Positions 8,137 to 17,551 are shown, counted from the first letter of the stretch. The stretch is 64,000 nt of DNA from Hallerella sp963629575 (GCA_963629575.1 CAVGIM010000005.1:7909-71908); one strand, 5' to 3'. A program made the numbers and translations. Notes: generated from the letters alone by a model not told the origin.

Positions 8137-9480
8137 TTAATGAATCTTCGCTTCGACTTTTGCACAGAGTTCTTCCGCTTCCGCTTCGGTCGGCGCCTCG
8201 GAAATGACGCGGATGACGGGTTCCGTATTCGACGCGCGGACATGGACAAAGCTTTTTCCCTTGCCAAGCCACAAACCGTCGCGCGTGTCCGCCATGTAGT
8301 CCGAAAACTCCCGCTTGACCTCGTCGAATACAGCCTGCACGGGCTTTTCCCCGAGCGGGAACTTTTTCTTCGGCATCGCGTATTGAGGGTGTTCCGCCTT
8401 GAACTTTTCCGGACCGCCTTCGTTTTCCGCCATCCACGAAAGGACAAGCGCCGCCGAGACAAGCGAATCGCGGCCATAATGAACCGCAGGCAAAATCACG
8501 CCGCCGTTGCCTTCGCCGCCGACAACGCATCCTTCCTGCATCATTTGCAGACTTACGTTCACTTCGCCAACTTTCGCACGGGAAAATCCGACTCCGAACC
8601 TTTCCGCGACATCGGCGCTCATCCGCGACGTGGAAAGGTTTACGCACACGGGGCCTTTCTTTTTCGCAAGAACCGCTTCCGTCGCAATCGCCAGCGTATA
8701 TTCTTCGCCGACAGCCGAGCCATTTCCATCGACCAGCGCACAGCGATCCGCATCCGGATCGAGAGCGAATCCTACGGCACAACCGTTTTCCCGAACAGCC
8801 TTTTCCAGGTCCTTCAGGTTCGAAGGAATCGGTTCCGGTCCGCGAGGGAAAGTGCCGTCCGGTTCACAGTGAACGCGCACCACGTCGCATCCGAGAGATT
8901 CAAGCAGTCGCGGAACGATGTGGGAACCCGCACCGTTTACGGCATCGATGGCGACCTTGAAGCGCCTTTCCCGAATTTTCGAAACATCCATGAACGGAAT
9001 CGAAAGCGTCTCGTCAATATGGAAAGAGTCCGCATCTTCGAGCGCGTCGCAGGTTCCCATCTGTCGATAATCCGGATAGACGAACTTTCCCGAATCCGCA
9101 ATGGCGAAAAGTTCCCTGACATCGTCCGGTCCAAGGAAAATTCCCTTCTGGTCGAGGAACTTGAGAGCGTTCCACTCCAGCGGATTGTGGCTCGCCGTCA
9201 CGATGATTCCCGCATCGGCATGAAGCTTCAAAACAAAGAGTTCGACGCTCGGAGTTGTCGCAAGCCCCACATCGACGACATCGGCTCCTGCCAAGCGGCA
9301 AAGCCCGGAAACGAATGACGCTATCGCTTCTCCCGTCGGACGGCTGTCGCGCCCGATGACGACTTTTCGCGCACCGGTCACCTCCAAAAAAGCTTTTACA
9401 TGATTCGTCAAGACTTGCGGAGTGAGCGTATCGCCGACAATTCCGCGGATTCCAGAAACAGAGCGCATTAAAACGGACAT
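8137..9480 (-). CDS. glmM: Phosphoglucosamine mutase
   Basis: An alpha-D-phosphohexomutase of 447 residues. The phosphoserine loop is TASHNP (Ser97), the metal loop DPDADR (241-246), and the phosphate-binding loop is the RASNTEP segment near the C-terminus. Family members act on glucosamine, glucose or mannose phosphates. The tight linkage to glmS (9 bp) argues for conversion of glucosamine-6-phosphate to glucosamine-1-phosphate. It is the first gene of the operon. Its ribosome-binding site AAAGG adjoins a small hairpin. Confidence 0.92.
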   Translation of the reverse strand: MSVLMRSVSGIRGIVGDTLTPQVLTNHVKAFLEVTGARKVVIGRDSRPTGEAIASFVSGLCRLAGADVVDVGLATTPSVELFVLKLHADAGIIVTASHNPLEWNALKFLDQKGIFLGPDDVRELFAIADSGKFVYPDYRQMGTCDALEDADSFHIDETLSIPFMDVSKIRERRFKVAIDAVNGAGSHIVPRLLESLGCDVVRVHCEPDGTFPRGPEPIPSNLKDLEKAVRENGCAVGFALDPDADRCALVDGNGSAVGEEYTLAIATEAVLAKKKGPVCVNLSTSRMSADVAERFGVGFSRAKVGEVNVSLQMMQEGCVVGGEGNGGVILPAVHYGRDSLVSAALVLSWMAENEGGPEKFKAEHPQYAMPKKKFPLGEKPVQAVFDEVKREFSDYMADTRDGLWLGKGKSFVHVRASNTEPVIRVISEAPTEAEAEELCAKVEAKIH

Positions 9481-9488
9481 AAATTTTA

Positions 9489-9506
9489 CCTTTACTTTTG
9501 AGTAAA
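9489..9506 (-). promoter_or_regulatory. Hairpin next to the glmM ribosome-binding site
   Basis: On the minus strand TTTACT and AGTAAA form a perfect 6-bp stem with a CAAA loop. The downstream arm runs straight into GG, forming the AAAGG ribosome-binding site 8 bases before the glmM ATG. The stem could mask the site. This is suggestive only: the stem is short and AT-rich. Confidence 0.3.
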
Positions 9507-9670
9507 ATTACAAAAATTAAGGATGTTATCGGCTCCAGCCGTAACCTGGAACGGCCATATCGACAAAAATTTCTATCATTGCCCAGGCGATTCCTTCGGC
9601 TTCGCTTTTGTCGTATATCGAACGGTTAACCTTAACGGTGCACGGCAAAAGCTGGGCACGAAGAGAACAA

Positions 9671-10849
9671 ATGGACAAACAATACTTTGTCGAATTCGGA
9701 CACGGTCCCTATGCAAACCTGCTGATGGACCCGACTTTCAAGAAAGCGTTCGATCCCACTCACGCGGAATCTCGAACAAATCTCATTAATCTTCTAAACG
9801 ATATTTTAGGGCCCCAACTTCGAAGCCCCATCGAAAACCTCTACGTCGCCAGGGAATCCCTGAATCGTTCCGGCAGCAAGGAAAGCCGTAGCGCCATTCT
9901 GGATTTGCACTGTACCGACATGGAGAATCGGCACTTTGAAGTCGAAGTCCAAAAATACGGGATGAAGAACTTTCTCAAGCGAATCGGCTATTACGCAAGC
10001 CAGCTGGTCGTAGAACAAGGAGAACCCGGAAAAGACTGGAATTACAAGGTGAACCCCGTCTATATCCTTTCCATCCTGAATTTCGAACTATTCCATGACA
10101 GGCGTGCCATTCGCCGGGCTACAACGCTCGATACCGAAACCCATGAACAAATTCTCGACAGCTACAATTATACGTTCATCGAGTTACCAAAGATTTCGCC
10201 AGAAATTTCCGAAAATTCGGACGAAGTCCAAAAATGGCTGTTCGTTCTCGGCAATTTGGGAAAACTCCAAAAACTGCCGCCAGCCGTATCGACGCACAAA
10301 TTTGACCGATTGCTACTCCCTGCCAAAATTGCTAACTTTAACCGAGAAGAACTCAAGCAATACGAGGACGCCATGAGACTGGAATGGGACGAATGTGCCA
10401 TCAGAGAGCAAAAACTCGAAGATCAGGCGAAATACGAAGCGGAACAAGCGCGAAGAGAAGCCGTGCTAACAAAAATGGACAAGGAACAAGCACAAAGAAA
10501 AGCTGCGTTAGCAAAAATGGACAAGGAACAAGCACAAAGAAAAGCTGAGCTAACAAAAATGGACGAGGAACAAGCACAAAGAAAAGCTGAGCTAACAAAA
10601 ATGGACGCAGAAGAGACTCGGTTAAAAGAAGAGCTTGTAAAAATGGAAGCAGAGTACAAACGGATAAAAGCAGAGCGAGAAAAAATGGAATTCCAGCAGA
10701 CACAGATAAATGCGGAAAAGGAAAAGCTAGACGAGGAAAACAAGACGCTCGCCAAGGAAAAAGCGCTATTGCAAAAAGAAAAGGAAAAGCTATTGTCTTT
10801 AAAAGCGGAACTGGAACAAAATTTAAAAGAGAACAAAAGAAGCGAATAG
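9671..10849 (+). CDS. Rpn-family PD-(D/E)XK nuclease/putative transposase with repeat coiled coil
   Basis: A 392-residue member of the Rpn/PDDEXK_2 family. The core has Asp79 in ILDLH and Glu92-x-Gln94 in FEVEVQ, followed by the conserved KRIGYYAS helix; these fit the D-(E)xQ nuclease site. E. coli Rpn proteins are DNA endonucleases that promote RecA-independent recombination. From about residue 255 to the end the protein is one long charged helix built from 14-residue units, most nearly identical at the start. This tail is longer than usual for the family. I placed the start at the ATG at 9671 because the nuclease domain begins just after it. A terminator follows. Confidence 0.85.
   Translation: MDKQYFVEFGHGPYANLLMDPTFKKAFDPTHAESRTNLINLLNDILGPQLRSPIENLYVARESLNRSGSKESRSAILDLHCTDMENRHFEVEVQKYGMKNFLKRIGYYASQLVVEQGEPGKDWNYKVNPVYILSILNFELFHDRRAIRRATTLDTETHEQILDSYNYTFIELPKISPEISENSDEVQKWLFVLGNLGKLQKLPPAVSTHKFDRLLLPAKIANFNREELKQYEDAMRLEWDECAIREQKLEDQAKYEAEQARREAVLTKMDKEQAQRKAALAKMDKEQAQRKAELTKMDEEQAQRKAELTKMDAEETRLKEELVKMEAEYKRIKAEREKMEFQQTQINAEKEKLDEENKTLAKEKALLQKEKEKLLSLKAELEQNLKENKRSE
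10463..10714 (+). repeat. 42-bp tandem repeats in the Rpn-family gene
   Basis: Six consecutive 42-bp (14-codon) units start at 10463, 10505, 10547, 10589, 10631 and 10673. The first four are nearly identical at DNA level, centred on LTKMD(K/E)EQAQRKA, and later units diverge. The period of 14 residues equals four helical turns or two heptads, so changing unit number keeps the coiled coil in register. Confidence 0.9.
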
Positions 10850-10868
10850 CAAACGCTCCGATTCAAAG

Positions 10869-10894
10869 AGGCGGCTTAAAAGAGCCGCCTTTTT
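10869..10894 (+). terminator. Rho-independent terminator after the Rpn-family gene
   Basis: AGGCGGCT (10869-10876) pairs with AGCCGCCT (10883-10890) around TAAAAG, followed by TTTT. It lies 20 bp after the stop codon and ahead of the ABC-F gene. Confidence 0.92.
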
Positions 10895-10907
10895 CTACCT
10901 TTAGCGC

Positions 10908-12668
10908 ATGGCATTGGTATCCGTCAAAGACTTAACGCTTCGCTTTAGCGATCCGCCCCTTTTAGACAATGTTTCCTTCGACATCCAGGAAAACGAGCGC
11001 GTATGCCTCATGGGTAGAAACGGCGAAGGAAAAAGTACGCTTCTCAAGATTCTTTCCGGCGAAATGGAAGCGAACTCGGGCGAAATCATCCGAAAGAACG
11101 GTCTCCGCACAGCGCGACTCATCCAGGAAATTCCCGCAAGCATCGACGGAACGGTTCGCGACATCGTCATCGGCAAGACGTCCGAAAGGCATTCCTCGGG
11201 AGAAGACGTCCTCGGAAAAACGGGAATCGACCCCGAAGCCTTTTACAATTCTCTTTCAGGCGGGCAAAAGCGTCGCGTCCTTTTTGCAAAGGCGCTCGCC
11301 GAAGAACCCGACCTGCTGTTACTCGACGAGCCGACAAACCATTTAGACATTCCGAGCATCCAATGGCTAGAAGGCATCCTTGCGCGAATTTCATGCACGG
11401 TTCTATTCATCAGCCACGACAGGGCTTTTGTGCGAAGGATAGCCACGCGAATTCTGGAACTTGACCGGGGCCGTATCCGTTCCTGGAACTTTCCCTACGA
11501 TGAATTTGTACGCCACAGGAATGAAGCGCTCGCCGAAGAAGCCAAGGCGAACAGGCTTTTCGACAAGAGGCTTGCCGAAGAGGAAGTCTGGATTCGCAAG
11601 GGCATACAGGCTAGGCGAACCCGCAACGAGGGACGCGTCAGAGCCTTGATCAAGATGCGAAAGGAACGCGCCGAACGCAGGAACCGGGCGGGAAGCGTCA
11701 AAATGCAGATAACCGAAGCGGAGCGGTCCGGAAGGCTCGTCGTCCGCGCAGAAAATGTTTCCTATTCCTATGCGGGGACACCGCTCATCCAGAGTTTTTC
11801 GACGGAAATTTCCCGCGGGGATCGGGTGGGAATCGTCGGACCGAACGGCTGCGGCAAAACGACGCTTCTCAAGATTCTACTGGGAGAACTCGCCCCGCAA
11901 ACCGGAACCGTCCGACTCGGAACGAACCTCCAGATTGCCTACTTTGACCAGATGCGGACTCGCCTGCGCGAAGACAAGACGCTCGTCGAAAACATCGGGG
12001 ACGGCCAGGAATACGTTGTCCTGAACGGGCAGAAGCGGCATGTTCTCAGCTACCTGCAGGATTTTCTCTTTACGGCAGAGCGTGCACGCGGACCGATTCG
12101 CGCGCTTTCCGGAGGCGAACGAAATCGATTGCTCCTGGCATGTCTCTTTTCGCACCCGTCCAACGTACTGGTTCTCGACGAACCTACGAACGATCTCGAC
12201 ATGGAAACGCTCGACCTCCTCGCCGATCTGCTCGCCGAATACAACGGAACGGTCATCACGGTCAGTCACGACAGGGACTTTCTAGACAACGTCGCCACGG
12301 AAATCCTGGGATTCGAAGGAATCGGAGACATTCATGAAAATGTCGGTGGATTTAGCGATTACGCGGAAGCGAAAAAATTACGCACAAAGGAAGCCGAATC
12401 GCAAGCAAGTTCCGCAAAAAAATCTGCCGAGAATCGTCCAAAGGAAAAGAAAAAACGCAGCTACAAGGAAGAGCGCGAATACCAGGCGCTTCCCGAAACC
12501 ATCGAAAAACTTGAGCAGGAAATCGCCAGCCTGCAAGAGCTTCTAGGGATGGAAGATGTCTATACGAATCCGACAAAGCTCATCGAAACGCAAAAAATCC
12601 TCGCCGAAAAGGAAAAGCTTCTGGAATCGGCGTACGAACGTTTCGAAATTTTGGACGGAATCGGGTGA
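10908..12668 (+). CDS. ABC-F family ATPase (Uup-like)
   Basis: A soluble 586-residue protein with two ATP-binding cassettes and no membrane segments, as in ABC-F translation factors. The first cassette has Walker A GRNGEGKST (36-44), signature LSGGQKRR and Walker B LLLLDEPTNH. The second has GPNGCGKTT, LSGGERNR and VLDEPTND. An Arg/Lys-rich linker joins them and a charged coiled coil fills about residues 480-586. That C-terminal coiled coil is characteristic of Uup. The family acts at the ribosome; a resistance role cannot be judged from sequence. The start lies 14 bp beyond a terminator, so it probably has its own weak promoter or receives read-through. Confidence 0.9.
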   Translation: MALVSVKDLTLRFSDPPLLDNVSFDIQENERVCLMGRNGEGKSTLLKILSGEMEANSGEIIRKNGLRTARLIQEIPASIDGTVRDIVIGKTSERHSSGEDVLGKTGIDPEAFYNSLSGGQKRRVLFAKALAEEPDLLLLDEPTNHLDIPSIQWLEGILARISCTVLFISHDRAFVRRIATRILELDRGRIRSWNFPYDEFVRHRNEALAEEAKANRLFDKRLAEEEVWIRKGIQARRTRNEGRVRALIKMRKERAERRNRAGSVKMQITEAERSGRLVVRAENVSYSYAGTPLIQSFSTEISRGDRVGIVGPNGCGKTTLLKILLGELAPQTGTVRLGTNLQIAYFDQMRTRLREDKTLVENIGDGQEYVVLNGQKRHVLSYLQDFLFTAERARGPIRALSGGERNRLLLACLFSHPSNVLVLDEPTNDLDMETLDLLADLLAEYNGTVITVSHDRDFLDNVATEILGFEGIGDIHENVGGFSDYAEAKKLRTKEAESQASSAKKSAENRPKEKKKRSYKEEREYQALPETIEKLEQEIASLQELLGMEDVYTNPTKLIETQKILAEKEKLLESAYERFEILDGIG

Positions 12669-12831
12669 GGCTTAATTTCCGACGCGAATCGCCTTGCCTT
12701 TTGCCTCGTAGCAATCCCAGGAAAACAAAAGGAAATCGGCGGACGAATGCGAAATCGAGGCGTTTACCAAAACGCCAGAAGACTACAATTTTTAAATTGC
12801 AGACAGCAGAATCTTTATCTCGGAGAATTTC

Positions 12832-13812
12832 ATGAAAATTGCAGTGATCGGCGGCGCAGGCTATATCGGCTCCCACACGGTCCGGGAACTTCTCGACGCT
12901 GGGCATGAAGTCCACGTCTTCGACAACCTTTCGACAGGACTTCGCCAGAACCTTTTTCCGGAAGCGGAATTTACCCAAGGCGACATTTTAAATCCATCCG
13001 ACCTGGAAGCGTTCCTTGGCACGTTCAGACCCGAAGGCCTCGTGCATCTCGCGGCATTCAAGGCGGCGGGCGAATCCATGACAAATCCCGAAAAGTATAG
13101 CGTAAACAACATCAACGGTTCCGTCAACATTTTAAATGCGGCGGCAACGCACAAGGTAAAGTACATCGTCTTTTCGAGTTCCGCAGCCGTCTATGGTTCC
13201 CCCAAATACATGCCCGTCGACGAGAACCATCCGACAGACCCCGAAAACTATTACGGTTTCACCAAGCTCGCCATCGAAAAATTCCTGGACTGGTACGACA
13301 AGCTTCGCGGAATCCGCTTTGCCGCGCTCCGCTACTTCAACGCAGCCGGTTACGATGTCAAGGGACGCCTCACGGGGCTCGAAAGAAATCCGGCGAACCT
13401 GATCCCCGTCGTGATGGAAGCTCTTACCGGCAAGCGCAAGGAAGTTCTCGTCTTCGGAAACGATTACGCAACCGCCGACGGAACAGGCGTCCGCGACTAC
13501 ATCCATGTGAACGACCTCGCCCGCGGACACAGGATGGCATTCGACTACTTGCAAAGTCACGACAATAGCCTGACGGTCAATCTGGGAACGCAAACCGGCG
13601 CAAGCGTTCTCGACATTATCCACGGTGCAGAAAAGGTTTCCGGAAAAAAAGTTCCCTACCGCATCGTGGAACGCCGCCCCGGAGACCCTGCATCGCTCAT
13701 CGCCAACCCGTCCAAGGCAAAGGAACTTCTCGGCTGGGAAGCCAAATATTCCGACCTGGAAACGATTCTTTCCACGACATGGAAAGCGTACCAGGCGACG
13801 ACAGGCGCATAG
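12832..13812 (+). CDS. galE: UDP-glucose 4-epimerase
   Basis: An NAD-dependent short-chain dehydrogenase/reductase of 326 residues that interconverts UDP-glucose and UDP-galactose for galactose use and surface polysaccharides. The NAD-binding GGAGYIGS is at residues 7-14, FSSSAAVYG carries the active-site serine, and YYGFTK gives the Tyr-x3-Lys pair. The C-terminal YRIVERRPGDPASLIA is typical of GalE. A GGAG site lies about 6 bases before the ATG. It is a single-gene unit with a terminator. Confidence 0.95.
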   Translation: MKIAVIGGAGYIGSHTVRELLDAGHEVHVFDNLSTGLRQNLFPEAEFTQGDILNPSDLEAFLGTFRPEGLVHLAAFKAAGESMTNPEKYSVNNINGSVNILNAAATHKVKYIVFSSSAAVYGSPKYMPVDENHPTDPENYYGFTKLAIEKFLDWYDKLRGIRFAALRYFNAAGYDVKGRLTGLERNPANLIPVVMEALTGKRKEVLVFGNDYATADGTGVRDYIHVNDLARGHRMAFDYLQSHDNSLTVNLGTQTGASVLDIIHGAEKVSGKKVPYRIVERRPGDPASLIANPSKAKELLGWEAKYSDLETILSTTWKAYQATTGA

Positions 13813-13817
13813 GAAAT

Positions 13818-13839
13818 GCCCGGTTTGCACCGGGCTTTT
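13818..13839 (+). terminator. Rho-independent terminator after galE
   Basis: GCCCGGT (13818-13824) pairs with ACCGGGC (13829-13835) around TTGC, followed by TTTT. It lies between the convergent galE and tex genes and may work weakly in both directions. Confidence 0.85.
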
Positions 13840-13859
13840 CGCATAGACCGATTTCCCGA

Positions 13860-16202
13860 TTACAGTCCCTTCTTGAACTTCTTTATCATCGAGGAGAGCT
13901 TGTTCGGCTGGGAGTTTCCCTTGCGAGCGGCATTCGGATTCGGCCCACCGAGTCGCGCCTTTAGGTCCGCAATCGTCGCATGGGGCTTGATGCCGCCTTC
14001 GTGACGACCGCGCCCGTGCTGATTTCTAGGACCGCGCCCGGCACCGGCAACGCCATCGACCTGTTCCTGCTTCATCGAAAGGCTGATGCGCTTTTGTCCC
14101 GCATCCACGCCGAGAACTCGGACCTTCACGACATCGCCAACCGTCAGGACGGTCTTCGCGTCTTCCACGAACTTGTCGCTGATTTCCGAAACGTGAACAA
14201 GGCCATCCTGGTGCACGCCGATATCGACAAACGCGCCAAAGTTCGCCACGTTCGTCACCACGCCTTCCATCCAGCTGCCGGTGACGAGATCGTTGATGCT
14301 CTTGATCTTGTCGTCGAACTTTGCGTAGCGGAATTCCTTGCGCGGATCGCGACTCGGCTTTTCGAGTTCGGAGAAGATGTCTTCGAGAGTATGCTTTCCA
14401 ACCGTATCCGAGAGGAACTCTTCGGGCGAAAGCGACTTGATCGCGCTGGCGTTTCCGACGAGATCCTTGACGGCGACACCGGCCTTTTCCGCCATCCGTT
14501 CGACAAGTCCGTAGTTTTCGGGATGCACGGCGCTGCAATCGAGCGGATTTTCCGCACCTGGAATCCGGAGGAATCCCGCCGACTGTTCAAAGGCCTTCGG
14601 ACCGAATCCCTTGACTTTCAAGACATCCTGGCGGCTCTTGAACGCTCCGTTTTCTTCGCGATACTTTACAACGCTTTCGGCAAGCGTCGAAGAAACTCCC
14701 GCCACATGCGTGAGAAGCGGAGCGCTTGCGCTATTCAGATCGACCCCTACCATGTTCACGCAGCTTTCCACGACTTCGTCCAGGCGCTTTTTCAATTCGC
14801 GCTGGTTTACGTCATGCTGGTATTGCCCAACGCCAATCGACTGCGGATCGACCTTCACCAGTTCCGCAAGCGGATCCTGCAAACGGCGTCCGATGGAAAT
14901 CGCTCCGCGGGTCGTTACGTCCTCGTTCGGAAATTCCTGGATGGCAATCGGGCTTGCGGAATATACCGATGCGCCCGCTTCCGAAACCACGACGCGCGCA
15001 GGCTTCTTGCCTTTAAACTTGTGCGCGATTCCCGCGACAAAGGCATCCGTTTCGCGACTCGCCGTACCGTTTCCGATAGCGATCAGGTCTATGTCGTATT
15101 TTTCCACCAGCGAAGCGATGTAGTCGCCCGCTTCGGCAACTTTCTTCTGCGGTTCGTGCGGAAAGATGACGCCATGATCGATAAACTTCCCGTTCTTGTC
15201 GAGCACCGCGACCTTGCATCCCGTACGGAATCCCGGGTCAAGCGCGAGAACGGCCTTGTGACCGGCGGGAGGCGCAAGCAGCACATCCTGCAGGTTCTTG
15301 CTGAAGACCTTGAACGCTTCTTCTTCCGCCTTGTCCTTTAAAAGCAGGCGAACTTCGCTTTCGAGGCTCGTCTTGAGAAGTCTCTCCCATGCATCCTTGC
15401 ACATTTCTTCGAGATAGGGCTTCCAGATGCTATCGCCCTTGATAACCCGACGCTGCAAGTAAGAGACGAGTTCCGCATCGGGCATTTCGATGGCAAGCCG
15501 CAGAACCTTTTCCTTTTCGCCGCGACGAAGCGCGAGCATTCGATGGCTCGGGATCTTTGAAACCGGTTCCGAAAAGGCGTAGTAATTCTTGAACTTGGTG
15601 TCCTGCTTTTCGAATTCCTTGCGGACTTTCGACGTCATGACGCCCTGCTTTTCGATTTGCAGGCGCAAGTATTGGCGGAACTCGGCGTTGTCGGCGACCT
15701 CTTCCGCGAGAATGTCGCAAGCGCCAGCGATCGCCGCCTTCGGATCGGCCAGTCCCTTTTCTTCCGAAAGATAGATGCGACCGATTTCTTCCGGCGTATT
15801 CGTCGTCTCTTCCTGGGCCATGATCGTGCGCGCGAGCGGTTCGAGACCGCATTCCTTCGCGATTGTCGCGCGAGTGCGTTTTTTCGGCTTGTAGGGAGCG
15901 TAAAGGTCTTCGAGATTCGTCTTGTCCTTGCAGGATTCGATTTGCGCCTTGAGTTCGGGCGAAAGCTTTCCCTGTTCCTCGATGGATTTCAGAATCGTCG
16001 CCTTGCGTTCTTCGAGTTCCTGAAGATATTCGCGTCGATGCTGGATATCGCGGAGTTCGATTTCGTTCAGCGTTCCGGTCTGGTCCTTGCGGTAGCGCGC
16101 GATAAACGGAATGGTCCCGCCCTGGTCCATCAGTTCGAGAGCCTTGGCCACACGCCACTCTTCCAGTTTCAGTTCTTCGGAAATAACTTGCGAAAAATTC
16201 AT
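13860..16202 (-). CDS. tex: Tex family transcription accessory protein (S1 RNA-binding)
   Basis: A 780-residue nucleic-acid-binding protein of the Tex/YhgF family. The helical N-terminal region is followed by an RNase-H-like YqgF domain (ALDPGFRTGCKVAVLD near 340), helix-hairpin-helix motifs near 500-580 (LKVKGFGPKAFEQSAGFLRI) and an S1 domain near 640-715 (GVVTNVANFGAFVDIGVHQDG). The tail is basic and Gly/Arg/His-rich. The ATG at 16200-16202 has GAGGAA upstream and gives the family length. The bacterial role is linked to transcription and RNA processing but is not fully defined. Confidence 0.95.
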   Translation of the reverse strand: MNFSQVISEELKLEEWRVAKALELMDQGGTIPFIARYRKDQTGTLNEIELRDIQHRREYLQELEERKATILKSIEEQGKLSPELKAQIESCKDKTNLEDLYAPYKPKKRTRATIAKECGLEPLARTIMAQEETTNTPEEIGRIYLSEEKGLADPKAAIAGACDILAEEVADNAEFRQYLRLQIEKQGVMTSKVRKEFEKQDTKFKNYYAFSEPVSKIPSHRMLALRRGEKEKVLRLAIEMPDAELVSYLQRRVIKGDSIWKPYLEEMCKDAWERLLKTSLESEVRLLLKDKAEEEAFKVFSKNLQDVLLAPPAGHKAVLALDPGFRTGCKVAVLDKNGKFIDHGVIFPHEPQKKVAEAGDYIASLVEKYDIDLIAIGNGTASRETDAFVAGIAHKFKGKKPARVVVSEAGASVYSASPIAIQEFPNEDVTTRGAISIGRRLQDPLAELVKVDPQSIGVGQYQHDVNQRELKKRLDEVVESCVNMVGVDLNSASAPLLTHVAGVSSTLAESVVKYREENGAFKSRQDVLKVKGFGPKAFEQSAGFLRIPGAENPLDCSAVHPENYGLVERMAEKAGVAVKDLVGNASAIKSLSPEEFLSDTVGKHTLEDIFSELEKPSRDPRKEFRYAKFDDKIKSINDLVTGSWMEGVVTNVANFGAFVDIGVHQDGLVHVSEISDKFVEDAKTVLTVGDVVKVRVLGVDAGQKRISLSMKQEQVDGVAGAGRGPRNQHGRGRHEGGIKPHATIADLKARLGGPNPNAARKGNSQPNKLSSMIKKFKKGL

Positions 16203-16450
16203 GTGCGATTCCTCAAATGTGAAAATCGTTTGAGCCGATGATTTTGCCTGCGCCCTGCGAAAAAGCCTTTGGGCACCTGTCGCCAAAGCCTCTCCGGACA
16301 CTCAGAAAATACCTGTGGATATGTAAAAAACGACAAAATCATTTCGCGTCAAATCTAGCAAAAGAGCCCACGCAAAATTTGCCTAAAGCCAGACAAAATG
16401 TTAGTTTTTGCGAAAAAGCGATTCATCCATCTCTTTTCAACAGGTTAATC
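16203..16450. other. Intergenic region between divergent tex and HIT genes
   Basis: 248 bp without a supported gene. It must hold promoters for both directions. A weak inverted repeat CTTTGG (16267-16272) / CCAAAG (16283-16288) is present. I see no convincing -35/-10 pair or riboswitch. Confidence 0.5.
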
Positions 16451-16804
16451 ATGTCCGACTGCATTTTCTGCAAGATCATCCGCGGCGAAATTCCATCGAA
16501 CAAAGTTTACGAAGACGACGAATTTTACGCGTTTCGCGACCTGAATCCGCAGGCCCCCACGCACGTTCTCGTCGTCCCCAAGAAGCACGTCGAAAGCCTC
16601 CTCGACATGCAGGCGGAAGACTCCCCGCTGATGGGGAGACTTCTCTTCTGCGCCCAGAACATCGCGAAGAAGGAAGGGCTCGAAGAAAGCGGCGCGCGAT
16701 TCGTCTTCAATGCGAAAGGAGACGCCGGGCAGACCGTTCCGCATATCCACTGCCACGTTCTCGGCGGAAAGAGACTCGACGACGGATTCGGGGCAAAAGC
16801 CTAA
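16451..16804 (+). CDS. HIT family nucleotide hydrolase
   Basis: A 117-residue histidine-triad protein (HINT type). The signature His98-x-His100-x-His102 is in HIHCHVLGG, and the N-terminus CIFCKIIRGEIPS is typical of the bacterial HINT group, including the CxxC often seen there. Family members hydrolyse nucleoside phosphoramidates. The stop at 16802-16804 touches the recO GTG directly, so the genes are probably coupled. I placed the start at the ATG at 16451, since the open frame further upstream is unlike the family. Confidence 0.93.
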   Translation: MSDCIFCKIIRGEIPSNKVYEDDEFYAFRDLNPQAPTHVLVVPKKHVESLLDMQAEDSPLMGRLLFCAQNIAKKEGLEESGARFVFNAKGDAGQTVPHIHCHVLGGKRLDDGFGAKA

Positions 16805-17551
16805 GTGCTCAGACAGACCAGGGTCATCATTCTTCACCGAATGCCCTACAGCGATTCCTCGCTTATCGTAAAGGGCTTTTCCCGTGACTTTGGCGTTCAA
16901 TCGTTCCTGATCAAGAGCGCAAGGAAAAAAAACTGTCCGTTTCAAGGTTCGCTCGATCCTCTGGCCGAAAGCGAAATCGTTTTCAACGATTCCGGGAAAA
17001 GCGACCTGCACTTTATCCGCGAAGCCTCCCTCGTCGAATGGTTTCCGCATTTGCGAAAGGACCTGGAACTTTCCGCGATGGCAAGCGTCATGGCGGAAAT
17101 CATTCTCCGCTGCCTGTCCGCAGGTCCCTCCCAGGAATTCGAGTTTCGCTATACGGAAAAGGCCCTGAAAGTTCTTGACCGCGGCCCGAATTCGAAAGAC
17201 GCTCTCGTCAGGTGGCTCTGGCACATCATGGATCTCTCCGGGTATGCGCTTTCCCTTGCCGAATGCGTCCGTTGCGGGAAAAGCCTTTTCGAGACGCCCG
17301 CGGACTTTCACTTCGAATCCGGCGGATCGATCTGCAAGGAATGCCTCGGGTGTTTCGAGCCGGAACACGCTCCCGTCTTTCTCGACGACATCGCCCGGCT
17401 GCGCACAAAAGAAGCGCTAATCGCACCGCAAGCGATCGAACGGGAATTTTTCGAATATTTCAAAACGCATCTCGGCGAAAACCGGGAAATCAAATCCTAC
17501 CGCTGGCTACAGGAGGTCAGAAGCTATGCTTTCCGCAACACAAATCCGTGA
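16805..17551 (+). CDS. recO: DNA repair protein RecO
   Basis: Recombination mediator that helps load RecA at gaps with RecF and RecR. The 248-residue protein has an N-terminal OB fold (about 1-80) and a helical C-terminal domain with a four-cysteine zinc site: Cys154, Cys157, Cys177 and Cys180. The start is a GTG immediately after the HIT stop codon. The last 26 bp overlap panB, and the panB ribosome-binding site lies inside recO. Confidence 0.9.
   Translation: MLRQTRVIILHRMPYSDSSLIVKGFSRDFGVQSFLIKSARKKNCPFQGSLDPLAESEIVFNDSGKSDLHFIREASLVEWFPHLRKDLELSAMASVMAEIILRCLSAGPSQEFEFRYTEKALKVLDRGPNSKDALVRWLWHIMDLSGYALSLAECVRCGKSLFETPADFHFESGGSICKECLGCFEPEHAPVFLDDIARLRTKEALIAPQAIEREFFEYFKTHLGENREIKSYRWLQEVRSYAFRNTNP

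Noticed and set aside
13980..15341. Plus-strand open frame of 453 codons inside tex
   Set aside because: Fully antisense to a well-conserved gene, no ribosome-binding site, Arg/His-rich shadow composition.
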